Source of the DNA: Gallaecimonas sp045291545
GTDB taxonomy: Bacteria; Pseudomonadota; Gammaproteobacteria; Enterobacterales; Gallaecimonadaceae
Direction of reading: 5' to 3'
NCBI RefSeq assembly: GCF_045291545.1
Contig: NZ_CP149514.1
Span: 2,728,001 to 2,792,000 of the forward strand
DNA length: 64,000 bases
Every line of letters begins with the position of its first letter. The first letter of the stretch is position 1. Of this stretch, positions 1-9,123 are shown piece after piece. The position numbers were made by a program, and so were the translations under genes. A model generated the notes under the pieces. The model was not told the DNA's origin. It searched no databases and worked only from the letters and a program-made list of their open reading frames with translations.

Positions 1-186
1 GATGCCGCACGCTTGTCCGGCATGGCGCAAGGAGTGGGTTATGCCCTGGCTGCACTGGGGCCACTTGTCATCGGCGCCGGTCACGACTGGCTGCGCAGCT
101 GGCCGGCACTGACGCCGCTGCTAGCGGCGATAACCTTACTGGCTTTACTGTTTGGCGCCCTGGCCGGGCGGGACAGAACCGTATAA
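1..186 (+). CDS. MFS transporter, CynX/NimT-like (C-terminal fragment)
   Basis: The frame is open from the first base to a TAA at 184-186, giving the last 61 residues of a larger protein. The piece starts with LSGMAQGVGYALAALGP, typical of the penultimate helices of CynX/NimT/YycB-type major facilitator transporters, and continues with a second hydrophobic helix and a short charged tail. CynX-type carriers move small anions or drugs across the inner membrane; the substrate cannot be told from this fragment. It converges on the next gene with only a few bases between them and no clear terminator. Confidence 0.6.
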   Translation, partial: DAARLSGMAQGVGYALAALGPLVIGAGHDWLRSWPALTPLLAAITLLALLFGALAGRDRTV

Positions 187-192
187 CAACGG

Positions 193-597
193 TTATTTAC
201 GATCCTTTTGCTGCTGTTGCATGCAGGTGGTAATGGCGGCGCGGCGGGTCAGGTTACCCGGCAGCTGGCAGTCAAGGTGAATACGGTGGCTGCGATAGAG
301 CGGCCGGTTATCCGTGCCGACAATGATCACCACCAGATGATAAGGGCTTTCAAAGTACCAGGCGCGCTGGGTCAGTACCACTGCCTTGCGGTTCAGCCAG
401 CGGGTTGGGGTGACCACGGGCTGCCCATAGCGTGCCCCCGGCGCCGCCAACTTCTTGGGGTCACGCAGTTTCAGCAGGTTGCTTTCAAAGCTCTTTTCAT
501 TGGCATAAGCAATGTCGCCGTAATGTGATGACAACAACGGCTCTCGCGCCCAGGCTGTGGCTGTCAGCAACAACAGCCCCCACCAAACGATCCGCAT
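193..597 (-). CDS. Small exported protein of unknown function
   Basis: A 134-residue protein that I do not recognise. The start is placed at the ATG at 597 because GGAGGAGGT lies just upstream; a longer reading to 636 lacks such a site. Residues 1-17 (MRIVWWGLLLLTATAWA) form a signal peptide, so the product is probably periplasmic. It has two cysteines in the C-terminal part (DCQLPG and TTCM) that could form a disulfide. It lies 58 bases downstream of hemY on the same strand and may be the last gene of the heme operon. Confidence 0.6.
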   Translation of the reverse strand: MRIVWWGLLLLTATAWAREPLLSSHYGDIAYANEKSFESNLLKLRDPKKLAAPGARYGQPVVTPTRWLNRKAVVLTQRAWYFESPYHLVVIIVGTDNRPLYRSHRIHLDCQLPGNLTRRAAITTCMQQQQKDRK

Positions 598-655
598 GGC
601 ACCTCCTCCATTTATTAAAAAGGCTAGTGCAATCAACCACCTTTGCCACTTTCAA

Positions 656-1777
656 TCAGTGCAATGCCTGAAAATGCTGCAATGCCTGCTCATTCTGGCC
701 CATTCGTACCAGCAACTTGGCCAGCGCCAGTCGCCAGTGATGATCATCCCTTAGCGCCAGCGCCGCTTCGAGGTAACGGCGCGCTTCGGGTAATTCATGC
801 TGTTTCTCACTCAGCATGCCAAGGGCTGCCAGCAGTACCGGATCATGATCGCGCTTATGGTGCCACTTCAATAACTGCCGCTGCGTCTTGGCGGCACTTT
901 CCTGATCGCTAAGTGCTACCAGGGCGTCCAGTACCGGCGCCTGCGGATGGCGCTTGGCTGCCGCCAGCAACTGTTCGCGGGCTTTGTCTTGCTGGCCATT
1001 TTTTGCATAGCCATGAGCCAGAGCGGCAATCACCTCCGGGCGTTCCCGGCTGTGCTTATCCAGCACCTGTTCGAGGCGACTAAGTGCTTCACTGCCTTCA
1101 TCGGTTGCCACTGCAATACGGGCGCTCAGGGCCGGCAAAAAGTACTGATCACGCTCCGTATCGGCCAGCGCATCAATATGTGGCCACAACGCCGCCAGAT
1201 CGCCACGAGCCAGTGCCAGCCGGGCACTGAGTTGCTCCCCGGCTTTACTCTGCCGTAATTCGTCAGACAGGCTGTCAAAGGCCAGGCAGGCGGCGCTGAT
1301 GTCCCCCAGGTGCAATAGCATCGCCGGAGCTGCTAACGGTTGTTGCAGTTGCTCAAGCAGACGGTCGCGCTCGGCCAGATCCTGCGCTTTATGGGCGGCG
1401 TAAGCGGCGGCCAGGCGTGGAAAATCCGGCAATGGCGCGTATTCTGCCGCCACCGCCAAGGCTGCGGCAGACTTGCGGTACTGCCCCAGCCAGAGTTGCT
1501 GCCAGGCCTTGGAGGCTTTTTTATTGGCGCGCCGCCCACTGCGATCACCCAACCAGTGGCGACCCCGGCCCAAGGTGCGATAAAGCCGCCGCACCAGCCA
1601 GTCCAGGCACCAAACCAAGATCAGTACCAGTGCCACAACCACCGCCAGCATCACCACGGATGACTCAACGGTATAGTGGCCAAGGGCAATCAGTACATAA
1701 CCGGTATCACCAATCAGCCAAGGGCCGGCAATCAAACCGGCAATCAGCAATGCCAGAAAGATCAACAGGCGGATCAT
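656..1777 (-). CDS. hemY: HemY, TPR-containing inner-membrane protein of the heme operon
   Basis: 373 residues. Two N-terminal transmembrane helices (about 1-30 and 38-60) are followed by a soluble region of tetratricopeptide-type helical repeats, as in enterobacterial HemY (HemY_N family). In enterobacteria the protein is encoded after hemX; it is thought to help organise heme synthesis at the membrane, but its exact activity is not settled. It is not the protoporphyrinogen oxidase also called HemY in other bacteria. Its start overlaps the stop of the hemD-hemX gene by four bases (ATGA), so translation is likely coupled. Confidence 0.92.
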   Translation of the reverse strand: MIRLLIFLALLIAGLIAGPWLIGDTGYVLIALGHYTVESSVVMLAVVVALVLILVWCLDWLVRRLYRTLGRGRHWLGDRSGRRANKKASKAWQQLWLGQYRKSAAALAVAAEYAPLPDFPRLAAAYAAHKAQDLAERDRLLEQLQQPLAAPAMLLHLGDISAACLAFDSLSDELRQSKAGEQLSARLALARGDLAALWPHIDALADTERDQYFLPALSARIAVATDEGSEALSRLEQVLDKHSRERPEVIAALAHGYAKNGQQDKAREQLLAAAKRHPQAPVLDALVALSDQESAAKTQRQLLKWHHKRDHDPVLLAALGMLSEKQHELPEARRYLEAALALRDDHHWRLALAKLLVRMGQNEQALQHFQALH

Positions 1778-3519
1778 TGGCTATCCTCCGCCATACGCAG
1801 TGAATCCAAAGACTTGGGCAGGCTGAGGCTGACCGGCTTGGCCAGCAGGGCGTCCAGGCCGCTGATAAAGGCCTGGTTTACTTTGGCATCATGACTCGCC
1901 ATGGTGCTCAGCCACTGCTTGGCCTGACGCAAGTTGGCCTGGTAGCGCACCTGATCACCGGCAAACATAGCCAGCTCGGCTTCATCCAATGCCAGTTTCA
2001 GCGCTTCACGCAGGTAGGCCTGATGGGACGGGCTGAGCATCGGCTGCACGTCCTGCTGGCGCTTACGCACTTTGATAAAGTCATCAGCAAACCGGCGCCA
2101 GGAGCGCTTGAGGTTTTCCCGCCAGTCGCCACTGTCATCGCTGAGCTGCAGATCCGGCTTGGCCTGATCCAGCTCTGGCAGTTTCACGGTGTTCAGTACC
2201 AGCTGGTCTACCTGCGACCGCAGGCCGCTAAGCTGCATGGCCAGGTCGGTACGGTCAATATTCGGTTGCGCCTGCAAATTCGCCAGATCTGCCGCAATGG
2301 CTTGGCGCCAGGCCAGAATGTCGCTGTCTTCCGGTAGTTTTTTCAACGTGGCATCAGCATCTTGCAATAAGGCTTCTGCTACCGGCAGGTTCTGACTGAG
2401 ATACAAGCGGCGATTGGCCATACGTACCAGCATGGCGGCCTCTTTATGCGGCCAGCTTACCTGCTGGCGTTGGGCGCTTTGCAACTCGGCCAGCTGTTGG
2501 CGCAGTGTTGTCAGCTGCTGTTGATCCTGCTGGCGGCCATGGCCGAGTTGCTGTAGTTGCCCTTGTAGCTGTTGTAACTGCTGTTGCAGGGTATTGACCT
2601 GCGCAACCGAAACCTGGGGCAGGGCGGCGTTATGGCGCGCCTGATAATACTGCCAGCCTGACCAGCCCAAGGAACCGGCGGCCAGTAACAACGCCAGCAG
2701 TGCCAAGGCCGTCGAGCCTCCTTTCTTGCCAGCCTTACTGGCTACAGGCGGCTGATACTCGCTTTCACTCGCCGTTACTTCCGGCTCCAGACGTTCGTCA
2801 GTCATAGCAACCTTTTCTTTTTCAAAATAGGCCAGCACCGCATCGTCGCTGGCACCGCTTAGAATTTCAACACGGCCGAAGCCGGCCTGGTGACAATGTT
2901 CAGCAACCCGCGCAGAAGGTACCAGCAACTGTAACTCCAGCAGCCAGTCATGCAGCGGCGGCGGGGTTGTTGCCAGCAACGCATCGGCCAGACTGCAGGA
3001 AGTCACTACCACTGTCTCGACCTGGCGGTCCTGCCACCCCAGCACCTGCTCGGCCGTTAACTGCCGCCGCTGGCGCTGATAGAGGGTGACTTGCGTTACC
3101 TCGGCGCCACGTTCAGTCAGGGTGTTGGCCAGTAGCTCCCGGCCACCGTCACCTCGGGCAATGAGGATATGTTCGTCCTGCACTTTTTTCAGGGCTGGCT
3201 GCGCCAGTAAACCTTCCGAGTCGGCAGGTTCAGCCACCAGTACCGCGCTGGCACCGGCGGCGCTGAGGGCATCGGCGGTAGCCTGGCCAACAGCGGCATA
3301 GCGTGGCCCGGCCGGTAGTGGCGAGGGCAGGGCTTCGGCGGCCGCAACCGACACGGCAATCACCCACTGTTGACTGGCCAGTTGTTCGACACTAATGGGT
3401 ACCGGGGTGACCGGCACAATATCCAGTAACGGCTCCGCCAGGGCATTAATGCCCTGTTGGTTGAGTTTGTCTGCCAGCCGCGGCCCCTGGGGGGCGGGCC
3501 GGATCACCAGTACCGTCAT
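1774..3519 (-). CDS. hemDX: Fused uroporphyrinogen-III synthase / HemX
   Basis: A single 581-residue frame. Residues 1 to about 237 are HemD, which cyclises hydroxymethylbilane to uroporphyrinogen III. From residue 239 the sequence is HemX: an acidic segment, a transmembrane helix at about 270-293, a Gln-rich coiled coil at about 305-350, and a helical C-terminal domain. In Escherichia coli these are two genes; here no stop separates them. A methionine codon at 2805 with a weak AAAAGG upstream could also start HemX alone. The start overlaps hemC by four bases and the end overlaps hemY by four, giving a tight hemC-hemDX-hemY unit. The fused form is known in some gammaproteobacteria. Confidence 0.92.
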   Translation of the reverse strand: MTVLVIRPAPQGPRLADKLNQQGINALAEPLLDIVPVTPVPISVEQLASQQWVIAVSVAAAEALPSPLPAGPRYAAVGQATADALSAAGASAVLVAEPADSEGLLAQPALKKVQDEHILIARGDGGRELLANTLTERGAEVTQVTLYQRQRRQLTAEQVLGWQDRQVETVVVTSCSLADALLATTPPPLHDWLLELQLLVPSARVAEHCHQAGFGRVEILSGASDDAVLAYFEKEKVAMTDERLEPEVTASESEYQPPVASKAGKKGGSTALALLALLLAAGSLGWSGWQYYQARHNAALPQVSVAQVNTLQQQLQQLQGQLQQLGHGRQQDQQQLTTLRQQLAELQSAQRQQVSWPHKEAAMLVRMANRRLYLSQNLPVAEALLQDADATLKKLPEDSDILAWRQAIAADLANLQAQPNIDRTDLAMQLSGLRSQVDQLVLNTVKLPELDQAKPDLQLSDDSGDWRENLKRSWRRFADDFIKVRKRQQDVQPMLSPSHQAYLREALKLALDEAELAMFAGDQVRYQANLRQAKQWLSTMASHDAKVNQAFISGLDALLAKPVSLSLPKSLDSLRMAEDSQ

Positions 3520-4448
3520 AGTGTGCGTCCGTAAACCTGCTCTAATATGGCTTTGGCGCCAGCATCCAGTAACCGTTGTCCCAGTTGCTGCCCGAGCCTT
3601 TCGGCATCGCCAGCCGGGCCGCGGATCTCATCTTCGAGCAGGATGCTGCCATCAGGGTGGCCAACCAGGCCGCGCAGCCAGAGTTGTTCTCCCTCCAACA
3701 CAGCATAGCTGCCAATGGGCACCTGACAGCCCCCTTGCAGATGGCAGTTCATGGCACGCTCGGCCTGCACCCGAATACGGGTGGGCTCGTCAGCCAGTGC
3801 TGCCAGTAATGCCCGGGTATGTTGATCGTCCAACCGTGCTTCAATTCCCACCGCGCCCTGGCCAACCGCCGGCAGGCTTTGTTCGGCTGGCAAGGCCATA
3901 CGAATGCGCTCGGCCATGTTCAGGCGCTTAAGGCCAGCACAGGCCAGAATAATGGCGTCATACTGGCCATCGTCCAGCTTGGCCAGGCGGGTGTTGACGT
4001 TGCCCCGTAAATCCTTGACCTGTAAATCGGGACGACGGGCCCTCAGCTGGCACTGACGGCGCAAACTGGAGGTGCCTACCACCGCCCCGGCCGGTAAATC
4101 GTCCAGGCTGTCATAATGATTGGAGACAAACGCATCCAGCGGGTCTTCTCGCTCACAGATGGTCACCAACCCCAGCCCGGCTGGAAATTCCACCGGCACG
4201 TCCTTCATGGAATGCACAGCGATGTCCGCCCGGTCGTCGAGCATGGCCTGTTCCAGTTCTTTGACAAACAGCCCTTTGCCACCGACTTTTGCCAGCGGCG
4301 TATCGAGGATTTTGTCTCCCCGGGTCACCATGGGCACCAGCTCAACGCTCAGGCCAGGGTGAGCGGCTTCCAGCGCGTCTTTTACGTAGTGGGCCTGCCA
4401 CATTGCCAGCGGACTCTGGCGGGTGGCGATGCGAATCGGTTTACTCAT
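3516..4448 (-). CDS. hemC: Porphobilinogen deaminase (hydroxymethylbilane synthase)
   Basis: 310 residues, full length for the family. HemC joins four porphobilinogen molecules into hydroxymethylbilane in the cytoplasm. The N-terminus MSKPIRIATRQSPLAMWQA is characteristic. The cofactor-binding cysteine lies in the ERAMNCHLQGGCQVPIG segment, which carries the dipyrromethane primer. The conserved DVPVEFP and GTSSLRRQCQL stretches are also present. It is the first heme gene of the leftward operon, 36 bases after the DUF2914 gene, and overlaps hemDX by four bases. Confidence 0.97.
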   Translation of the reverse strand: MSKPIRIATRQSPLAMWQAHYVKDALEAAHPGLSVELVPMVTRGDKILDTPLAKVGGKGLFVKELEQAMLDDRADIAVHSMKDVPVEFPAGLGLVTICEREDPLDAFVSNHYDSLDDLPAGAVVGTSSLRRQCQLRARRPDLQVKDLRGNVNTRLAKLDDGQYDAIILACAGLKRLNMAERIRMALPAEQSLPAVGQGAVGIEARLDDQHTRALLAALADEPTRIRVQAERAMNCHLQGGCQVPIGSYAVLEGEQLWLRGLVGHPDGSILLEDEIRGPAGDAERLGQQLGQRLLDAGAKAILEQVYGRTL

Positions 4449-4484
4449 GCGGGTTTCGTCCTGCTAGTTGAACTCATCCTACCA

Positions 4485-4883
4485 CTAGGTGCCATGGCTG
4501 GCGACTGGTGCCAGCGTCAGCTGCCGCTGATACAGCACGGTGCCGTCATCCAGCACCACTTTGACCAGCCAATGCCCAGGCTGCAGCTTTTTATCCGACC
4601 AGGTACGCCAGCGATTGGCGCCAACGGGCAATGCCACATCTGCTTTTAACTGGCCGTCTCGGTACCAGCGATGATGCACAATATGCCCGGCCGCGTTCTT
4701 GATCTCGGTAAACAGAACGGCTTCATCAAGCCCTGCCGGCAACTGCGCACCCTTAAGTTCACCCACCGGCTCACGCTGCACCACGTCACGGCAAAGCATT
4801 ACCCGGCTCAGCTGTGGCGTGCTGGCCGCCAGCAATGGTGCACTGAGCAATAGCAGCACCCAGAAAACCTTGCCTTTCATCAT
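4485..4883 (-). CDS. DUF2914 exported protein
   Basis: About 132 residues from the ATG at 4883, which has AAGG eight bases upstream; an alternative start at 4916 would put 11 residues before the signal sequence. A signal peptide (MKGKVFWVLLLLSAPLLAA) is followed by a compact domain with the DUF2914 pattern: a CRDVVQREPVGE start, AVLFTEIKN, HHRWYRDG and NRWRTWSDKKLQPG. DUF2914 domains are often found in secreted or membrane-anchored bacterial proteins; no activity is established. It lies just upstream of hemC on the same strand and divergent from cyaA. Confidence 0.75.
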   Translation of the reverse strand: MMKGKVFWVLLLLSAPLLAASTPQLSRVMLCRDVVQREPVGELKGAQLPAGLDEAVLFTEIKNAAGHIVHHRWYRDGQLKADVALPVGANRWRTWSDKKLQPGHWLVKVVLDDGTVLYQRQLTLAPVASHGT

Positions 4884-4978
4884 CAAAAATACCTTATCAA
4901 CATAAAAATCAAGCACCTAGAAAAGGTCAGCAAGGTCAGCAAAATGACCATTGGCGAAAGCCTCGCCAGGGTTTAAAA

Positions 4979-4994
4979 TGTGACCGAATTAACA
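4979..4994 (+). promoter_or_regulatory. CRP-like binding site in front of cyaA
   Basis: TGTGA at 4979-4983, six bases, then TAACA at 4990-4994, matching the CRP consensus TGTGA-N6-TCACA at nine of ten core positions. The flanks AAA upstream and CTTT downstream extend the match. The site is 13 bases before the cyaA start codon and lies in the divergent region shared with the DUF2914-hemC operon. In enterobacteria CRP-cAMP represses cyaA from a site overlapping its promoter, so feedback control is the natural reading. Confidence 0.55.
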
Positions 4995-5007
4995 CTTTAA
5001 GCAGTAG

Positions 5008-7362
5008 ATGCCATACCTTAACCTCAACGAACTCAGCCTGCATATCGCAACGCTGCATGCGCAGCGGCGGCGTTTGGCACGCCAGGCAATGACGGCTCAG
5101 GCCGCCATGGTGTTCGATATGGTGCCCGCGTTGTTGCACTGCCACGACCCGGCCTTACCGGGCGGCGAAGCAGATGCACCGCATGGTATCAAAGGTGTTG
5201 AGGATATGCCGTTACGGCGTCGCCTAGCGGAACAACTGGGAGTGTCAGCGGCCAGCCCTGCCCCAACAGACATCCTCGCAGTGTATTCCATGGGCTCTAC
5301 TGGCACCCTCGGGCAGACCCGTAGTTCAGATCTGGATATCTGGGTGTGCCACCGCTCTGATTTAACACAACCACAGCGCCTGGCACTGAAAGCCAAATGT
5401 GACCGCCTGACCCAGTGGGCTCAGGGGCAGGGTATGGATCTGACCTTTTTCGTGATTGACCCGGAAGAGTTCCGCCAGGGCAATAAACAGGGCATGACCT
5501 GCGAATCCTGCGGCAGCTTTCAGCATTGGCTGTTGCTGGATGAATTTTATCGCAGTGCCATCTGTCTGGCCGGGCAGCTGCCTATCTGGCTGCTGATCTC
5601 CCCGGCGGAGCGGCGCCCCTACCTGCAGGCCAAGGCTCAGCTGTTTGCTAACGGTATTGACCCGGAGCAGTGGATTGACCTGGGCGCGCCGGACCCGATC
5701 CCCGCCGATGAGTTTCTCGGCTCCATGCTGTGGTTGCTCTACAAGGGCATCGACCGGCCCTATAAGGCCCTGCTGAAACTGACCCTGATGTCGGTTTATG
5801 CCCGCCAGTACCCCAAGGTGCGGCTGCTCAGCACCGTCTTTCGCGAAGCCCTGCACCGCGGTGAAACTGACCTGATGGCACTGGACCCTTACCTGTTACT
5901 GGAACGCTATCTGTCGGCACAGGGGCTGGCTCCGGGCGATCTGGATCTGATGCGCAGCTGCCTGTACCTCAAGTGCGGCGGTGACCGCCCCGCCGACGTG
6001 TCAGCCACCCATGCCGAAACGCTTGCCCAACTGACCCGCACCTGGGGCTGGGACAGTCAGCGCTGCCAGCAATTGCAGTCACACCGGGACTGGCCTCTGG
6101 AAGCCTTGCAGGCCTGGCACCAACGGCTGCGCGAACAGATGCTGGCAGGCCTGCATGAAGCCCGTGAACTGTTTCGCCGTACGGCCAACGACTCCCGTTT
6201 GTGCCCCATTGAACTGACGGTGCTGAGCCGCAAGCTCGATGCCGCCTTTGCCGACAAACCCGGCAAACTGGAAGTGTTGCGATTGCCCCCCGGAGTCGAT
6301 GTCAGCCAAAGCACGCTGCTGCTGACCCGCCGCCAGCAGTGGCAGCTGTGTAGCGCCGATGGCCAGCGCGTGCTCTATAGTCGCCCGGATTTGCCCGGCT
6401 TGCTGGGCTGGTGCCTGCTCAATGGTTTTCTGACCGGCCACACCGAGCTCCAGCTGCCTGGCAAAGAGCTGGCCCTGGACAGTGTCGATAGCCTGTGCCG
6501 CTCCATGGCCTGGCTGGCCAACAAGCCAGACCCGCAGGATCAAATCCTGGCACAGCCAGCACAACTGGAAAAAGCGCAGCTGATCGTCAACCTGGAACAA
6601 GACGCCACCGCCGGCCTGAAACTGCGCAAGGGTGATAATGACGCCGACATGCTGCAGTTTGGCGACCGGCGCCTGAACCTGGTCAGCGAACTGACCCTGC
6701 TGCTGCGCAACACCTGGGGCGAAACCATGGTCAGCCACTTTTCCGGACCACAGGCACTGGCCAAACTGTTGTTACACTTGGTACCGCAACTGCCCCGTGA
6801 CAACTCGCTGTCCCAACGTCTTTATATTCACTGCTTTGCCAGCCAGTTAGGGGAACCGCTGGCGCGCCAGCTGCTGGCGTTGCTGCTCACCGCCCGACAA
6901 AAACTGGCTGAAGGCCCCTGGACGTTGTGTGCCGGTCAGGCGAAGTGGGTGTTCTGGTGGCAGTCCGGTTCCCTGCACTGGCAGGAACTGCATGATCCAC
7001 TAGCGTTTTACGCTCAATTATCAGCAGCCAAACTGGCGCAACAGCACCCTGCTACCGACAGCCACGTGCCGCCGCCGGTATACAGCAATGGCCTGTGCGG
7101 CCTGGTACAGCTGTTTTTCCTCAGCGACAGTGACGGTTATCAGCTGTTTGTTTCCAACGAACAGAACCAGGTCAGCTACTACCATTACCCGGCGATGGAA
7201 AAAGCCAGCCTGGTCAGCCTGATCAGCCGTTTTTATGCACAGAAAACCCAGACCAGTGGCGACAGCGTCTTCAACCTGCCGCAGTACTACGAACTCATGG
7301 ATAACAACGGCCAGTGGCAGCTGACACCACTGACCGCCGAATTACTCGAGACCGAGCACTAA
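5008..7362 (+). CDS. cyaA: Class I adenylate cyclase
   Basis: 784 residues; enterobacterial CyaA is about 848. It makes cAMP from ATP. The catalytic N-terminal half contains the nucleotidyltransferase motif MGSTGTLGQTRSSDLDIWV at about residues 94-112, with the DLD metal ligands. The C-terminal half is the regulatory part that in enterics responds to the glucose PTS. A stop codon (TAG) directly precedes the ATG, so this is the first possible ATG start; the ribosome site is weak. The divergence from hemC and the CRP-like site upstream match enterobacterial arrangement. The last 21 bases overlap the convergent cyaY gene. Confidence 0.95.
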   Translation: MPYLNLNELSLHIATLHAQRRRLARQAMTAQAAMVFDMVPALLHCHDPALPGGEADAPHGIKGVEDMPLRRRLAEQLGVSAASPAPTDILAVYSMGSTGTLGQTRSSDLDIWVCHRSDLTQPQRLALKAKCDRLTQWAQGQGMDLTFFVIDPEEFRQGNKQGMTCESCGSFQHWLLLDEFYRSAICLAGQLPIWLLISPAERRPYLQAKAQLFANGIDPEQWIDLGAPDPIPADEFLGSMLWLLYKGIDRPYKALLKLTLMSVYARQYPKVRLLSTVFREALHRGETDLMALDPYLLLERYLSAQGLAPGDLDLMRSCLYLKCGGDRPADVSATHAETLAQLTRTWGWDSQRCQQLQSHRDWPLEALQAWHQRLREQMLAGLHEARELFRRTANDSRLCPIELTVLSRKLDAAFADKPGKLEVLRLPPGVDVSQSTLLLTRRQQWQLCSADGQRVLYSRPDLPGLLGWCLLNGFLTGHTELQLPGKELALDSVDSLCRSMAWLANKPDPQDQILAQPAQLEKAQLIVNLEQDATAGLKLRKGDNDADMLQFGDRRLNLVSELTLLLRNTWGETMVSHFSGPQALAKLLLHLVPQLPRDNSLSQRLYIHCFASQLGEPLARQLLALLLTARQKLAEGPWTLCAGQAKWVFWWQSGSLHWQELHDPLAFYAQLSAAKLAQQHPATDSHVPPPVYSNGLCGLVQLFFLSDSDGYQLFVSNEQNQVSYYHYPAMEKASLVSLISRFYAQKTQTSGDSVFNLPQYYELMDNNGQWQLTPLTAELLETEH

Positions 7363-7674
7363 CGGCTGGCCAGCCTGGCGGCTGATGGCGTCATCAAGAA
7401 AAGCTTTCAGCTCGGCGCCGGAACGCACATCAATCCACAGCCCATCCTGATAGCCGAAGTGGTGGCCGTTATAACGCGTGGCAACCCAGATCTGCTGTAG
7501 CGGTGGCTGCTTGTTGATGATGATCTTGGAGCGGTCGGGAAACAGAATGTCGACCTTGCCGCCAACCGATTCCACTTCCATATCCACACCACTGTCTTCG
7601 GCCACCGCTTCTACCGCATCTTCAATGCTCAGCAGCAGCGCATCGGCCAGATCATGGTACTGGCTATCGTTCAT
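7342..7674 (-). CDS. cyaY: Frataxin-like iron donor CyaY
   Basis: 110 residues, the usual length. CyaY is a bacterial frataxin that binds iron through an acidic first helix and modulates Fe-S cluster assembly on IscS-IscU. The acidic ridge is visible in DALLLSIEDAVEAVAEDSG, followed by the strand DILFPDRSKIIINKQPP and the IWVATRYNGHHFGY segment that are hallmarks of the family. It is read toward cyaA, whose 3' end it overlaps, and away from lptM. Confidence 0.95.
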   Translation of the reverse strand: MNDSQYHDLADALLLSIEDAVEAVAEDSGVDMEVESVGGKVDILFPDRSKIIINKQPPLQQIWVATRYNGHHFGYQDGLWIDVRSGAELKAFLDDAISRQAGQPLVLGLE

Positions 7675-7753
7675 TGCTCACCTTCGGTTTTGCAAAAGTC
7701 ATAGGTAGTGCGATTATAGGGCCAAGACACCATAAATTAACCCGATAAAGACT

Positions 7754-7876
7754 GTGAGAAAGCGTCTGTTGCTGCTGGCCGTTACCGGCCTTCTTCTTGC
7801 TGGCTGCGGCCAGAAAGGCCCGCTCTACAACCCGCCACCGCCGGCCAACAAGCCGCCTGCCGGGCCGGGTCGATGA
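7754..7876 (+). CDS. lptM: LPS translocon maturation chaperone LptM (YifL-type lipoprotein)
   Basis: A 40-residue protein beginning with GTG at 7754. The signal sequence ends in the lipobox LAGC (Cys18), and the mature part opens with GQKGPLY followed by a proline-rich tail, the signature of YifL/LptM. In Escherichia coli this small outer-membrane lipoprotein helps the LptD-LptE complex form its correct disulfides. No in-frame ATG exists upstream. Its stop overlaps the lysA start (ATGA), and its place between cyaY and lysA-dapF matches other gammaproteobacteria. Confidence 0.85.
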   Translation: MRKRLLLLAVTGLLLAGCGQKGPLYNPPPPANKPPAGPGR

Positions 7877-9123
7877 GCCTGTATTACCGCGACCAGCAAC
7901 TGATGCTGGAAGATTGCCAGGTCACCGAACTGGCTTCGCGTTTTGCTACGCCGCTCTATCTGTATTCGCAAAGTGCCATCACGGCGGCCTATCAAGCCTT
8001 CAGTGCTGCCCTTGGCGGGCGCGCCCACCGTATCTGCTATGCCGTCAAAGCCAATTCCAACCTGGCAGTACTGAACCTGCTGGCACGGCTTGGGGCCGGT
8101 TTTGATATTGTCTCCGGTGGGGAGCTGGCGCGAGTGCTTGCCGCCGGTGGCGACCCGGCTACCGTGGTATTTTCCGGGGTGGGTAAAAGCCGCCGGGAAA
8201 TGATGCAGGCCCTGGAAGCCGGTATTCACTGCTTTAACGTTGAATCACTGGATGAACTGGACCACCTCAACAGCGTGGCCGCGCAGTTGGGCAAAGTGGC
8301 GCCGGTGAGCCTACGGGTCAACCCGGATGTGGATGCCAAAACGCACCCTTATATCGCCACCGGCCTTAAGGAAAATAAGTTCGGTATTGATATCAGCCAG
8401 GCCAAAGCCGCCTTTATTAAAGCCAGCAAGCTGCCGCACCTACAGATACTGGGCGTTGATTGCCACATTGGTTCTCAGCTTACTGACAGCGCCCCTTTTG
8501 TGGCGGCATTAAAGCGCCTGCTGAGCCTGCGCGACGAGCTCGCCACAGCTGGTATTCACCTGCAGCACCTGGATATTGGTGGTGGCCTGGGAGTACGGTA
8601 CACCACCGAGCAACCGCCAGCCGTAACAGACTATCTGGCCGCCATTCTGCCGCTGGTGCCAGAAGAGTTAACGCTGCTATTGGAGCCTGGCCGCGCTCTG
8701 GTGGCCAACGCCGGCGCCCTGGTGACGCAGGTGGAGATGACCAAGGACAATGGCTTTAAACGCTTTGTAATTGTCGATGCCGGTATGAACGATCTCATGC
8801 GTCCCACACTCTATCAGGCCGTGATGCCGGTCTATGCCGCAAGCCAGCCTAATAACTCAGGTCCATTGTGCGACCTGGTTGGCCCGGTGTGTGAAACGGG
8901 CGACTGGCTGGCGCGTGATATCTACCTGACAGCCAAGGAAGGGGATATTGTCGCCATCGGCGGGGCCGGCGCTTACGGTTTTACCATGAGTTCTAACTAC
9001 AACAGTCGCCCCCGCGCCGCCGAAGTCATGGTGCATGGCAACCAGGCAACGCTGATCCGCCAGCGCGAAAGCATTGACAGCCTCTGGGCAGGTGAAACCC
9101 TGCTGGCGGAGGTGTCATGTTAG
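7873..9123 (+). CDS. lysA: Diaminopimelate decarboxylase
   Basis: 416 residues. LysA removes CO2 from meso-diaminopimelate to give lysine, the last step of that pathway. The pyridoxal-phosphate lysine is Lys59 in ICYAVKANSN; further fold III motifs are the HIGSQ loop, the glycine-rich DIGGGLGV segment, the LLEPGRALV strand and the GPVCETGDWLA active-site loop. Translation is probably coupled to lptM and to dapF, with which it overlaps by seven bases. The lysA-dapF pairing puts use of diaminopimelate next to its synthesis. Confidence 0.97.
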   Translation: MSLYYRDQQLMLEDCQVTELASRFATPLYLYSQSAITAAYQAFSAALGGRAHRICYAVKANSNLAVLNLLARLGAGFDIVSGGELARVLAAGGDPATVVFSGVGKSRREMMQALEAGIHCFNVESLDELDHLNSVAAQLGKVAPVSLRVNPDVDAKTHPYIATGLKENKFGIDISQAKAAFIKASKLPHLQILGVDCHIGSQLTDSAPFVAALKRLLSLRDELATAGIHLQHLDIGGGLGVRYTTEQPPAVTDYLAAILPLVPEELTLLLEPGRALVANAGALVTQVEMTKDNGFKRFVIVDAGMNDLMRPTLYQAVMPVYAASQPNNSGPLCDLVGPVCETGDWLARDIYLTAKEGDIVAIGGAGAYGFTMSSNYNSRPRAAEVMVHGNQATLIRQRESIDSLWAGETLLAEVSC

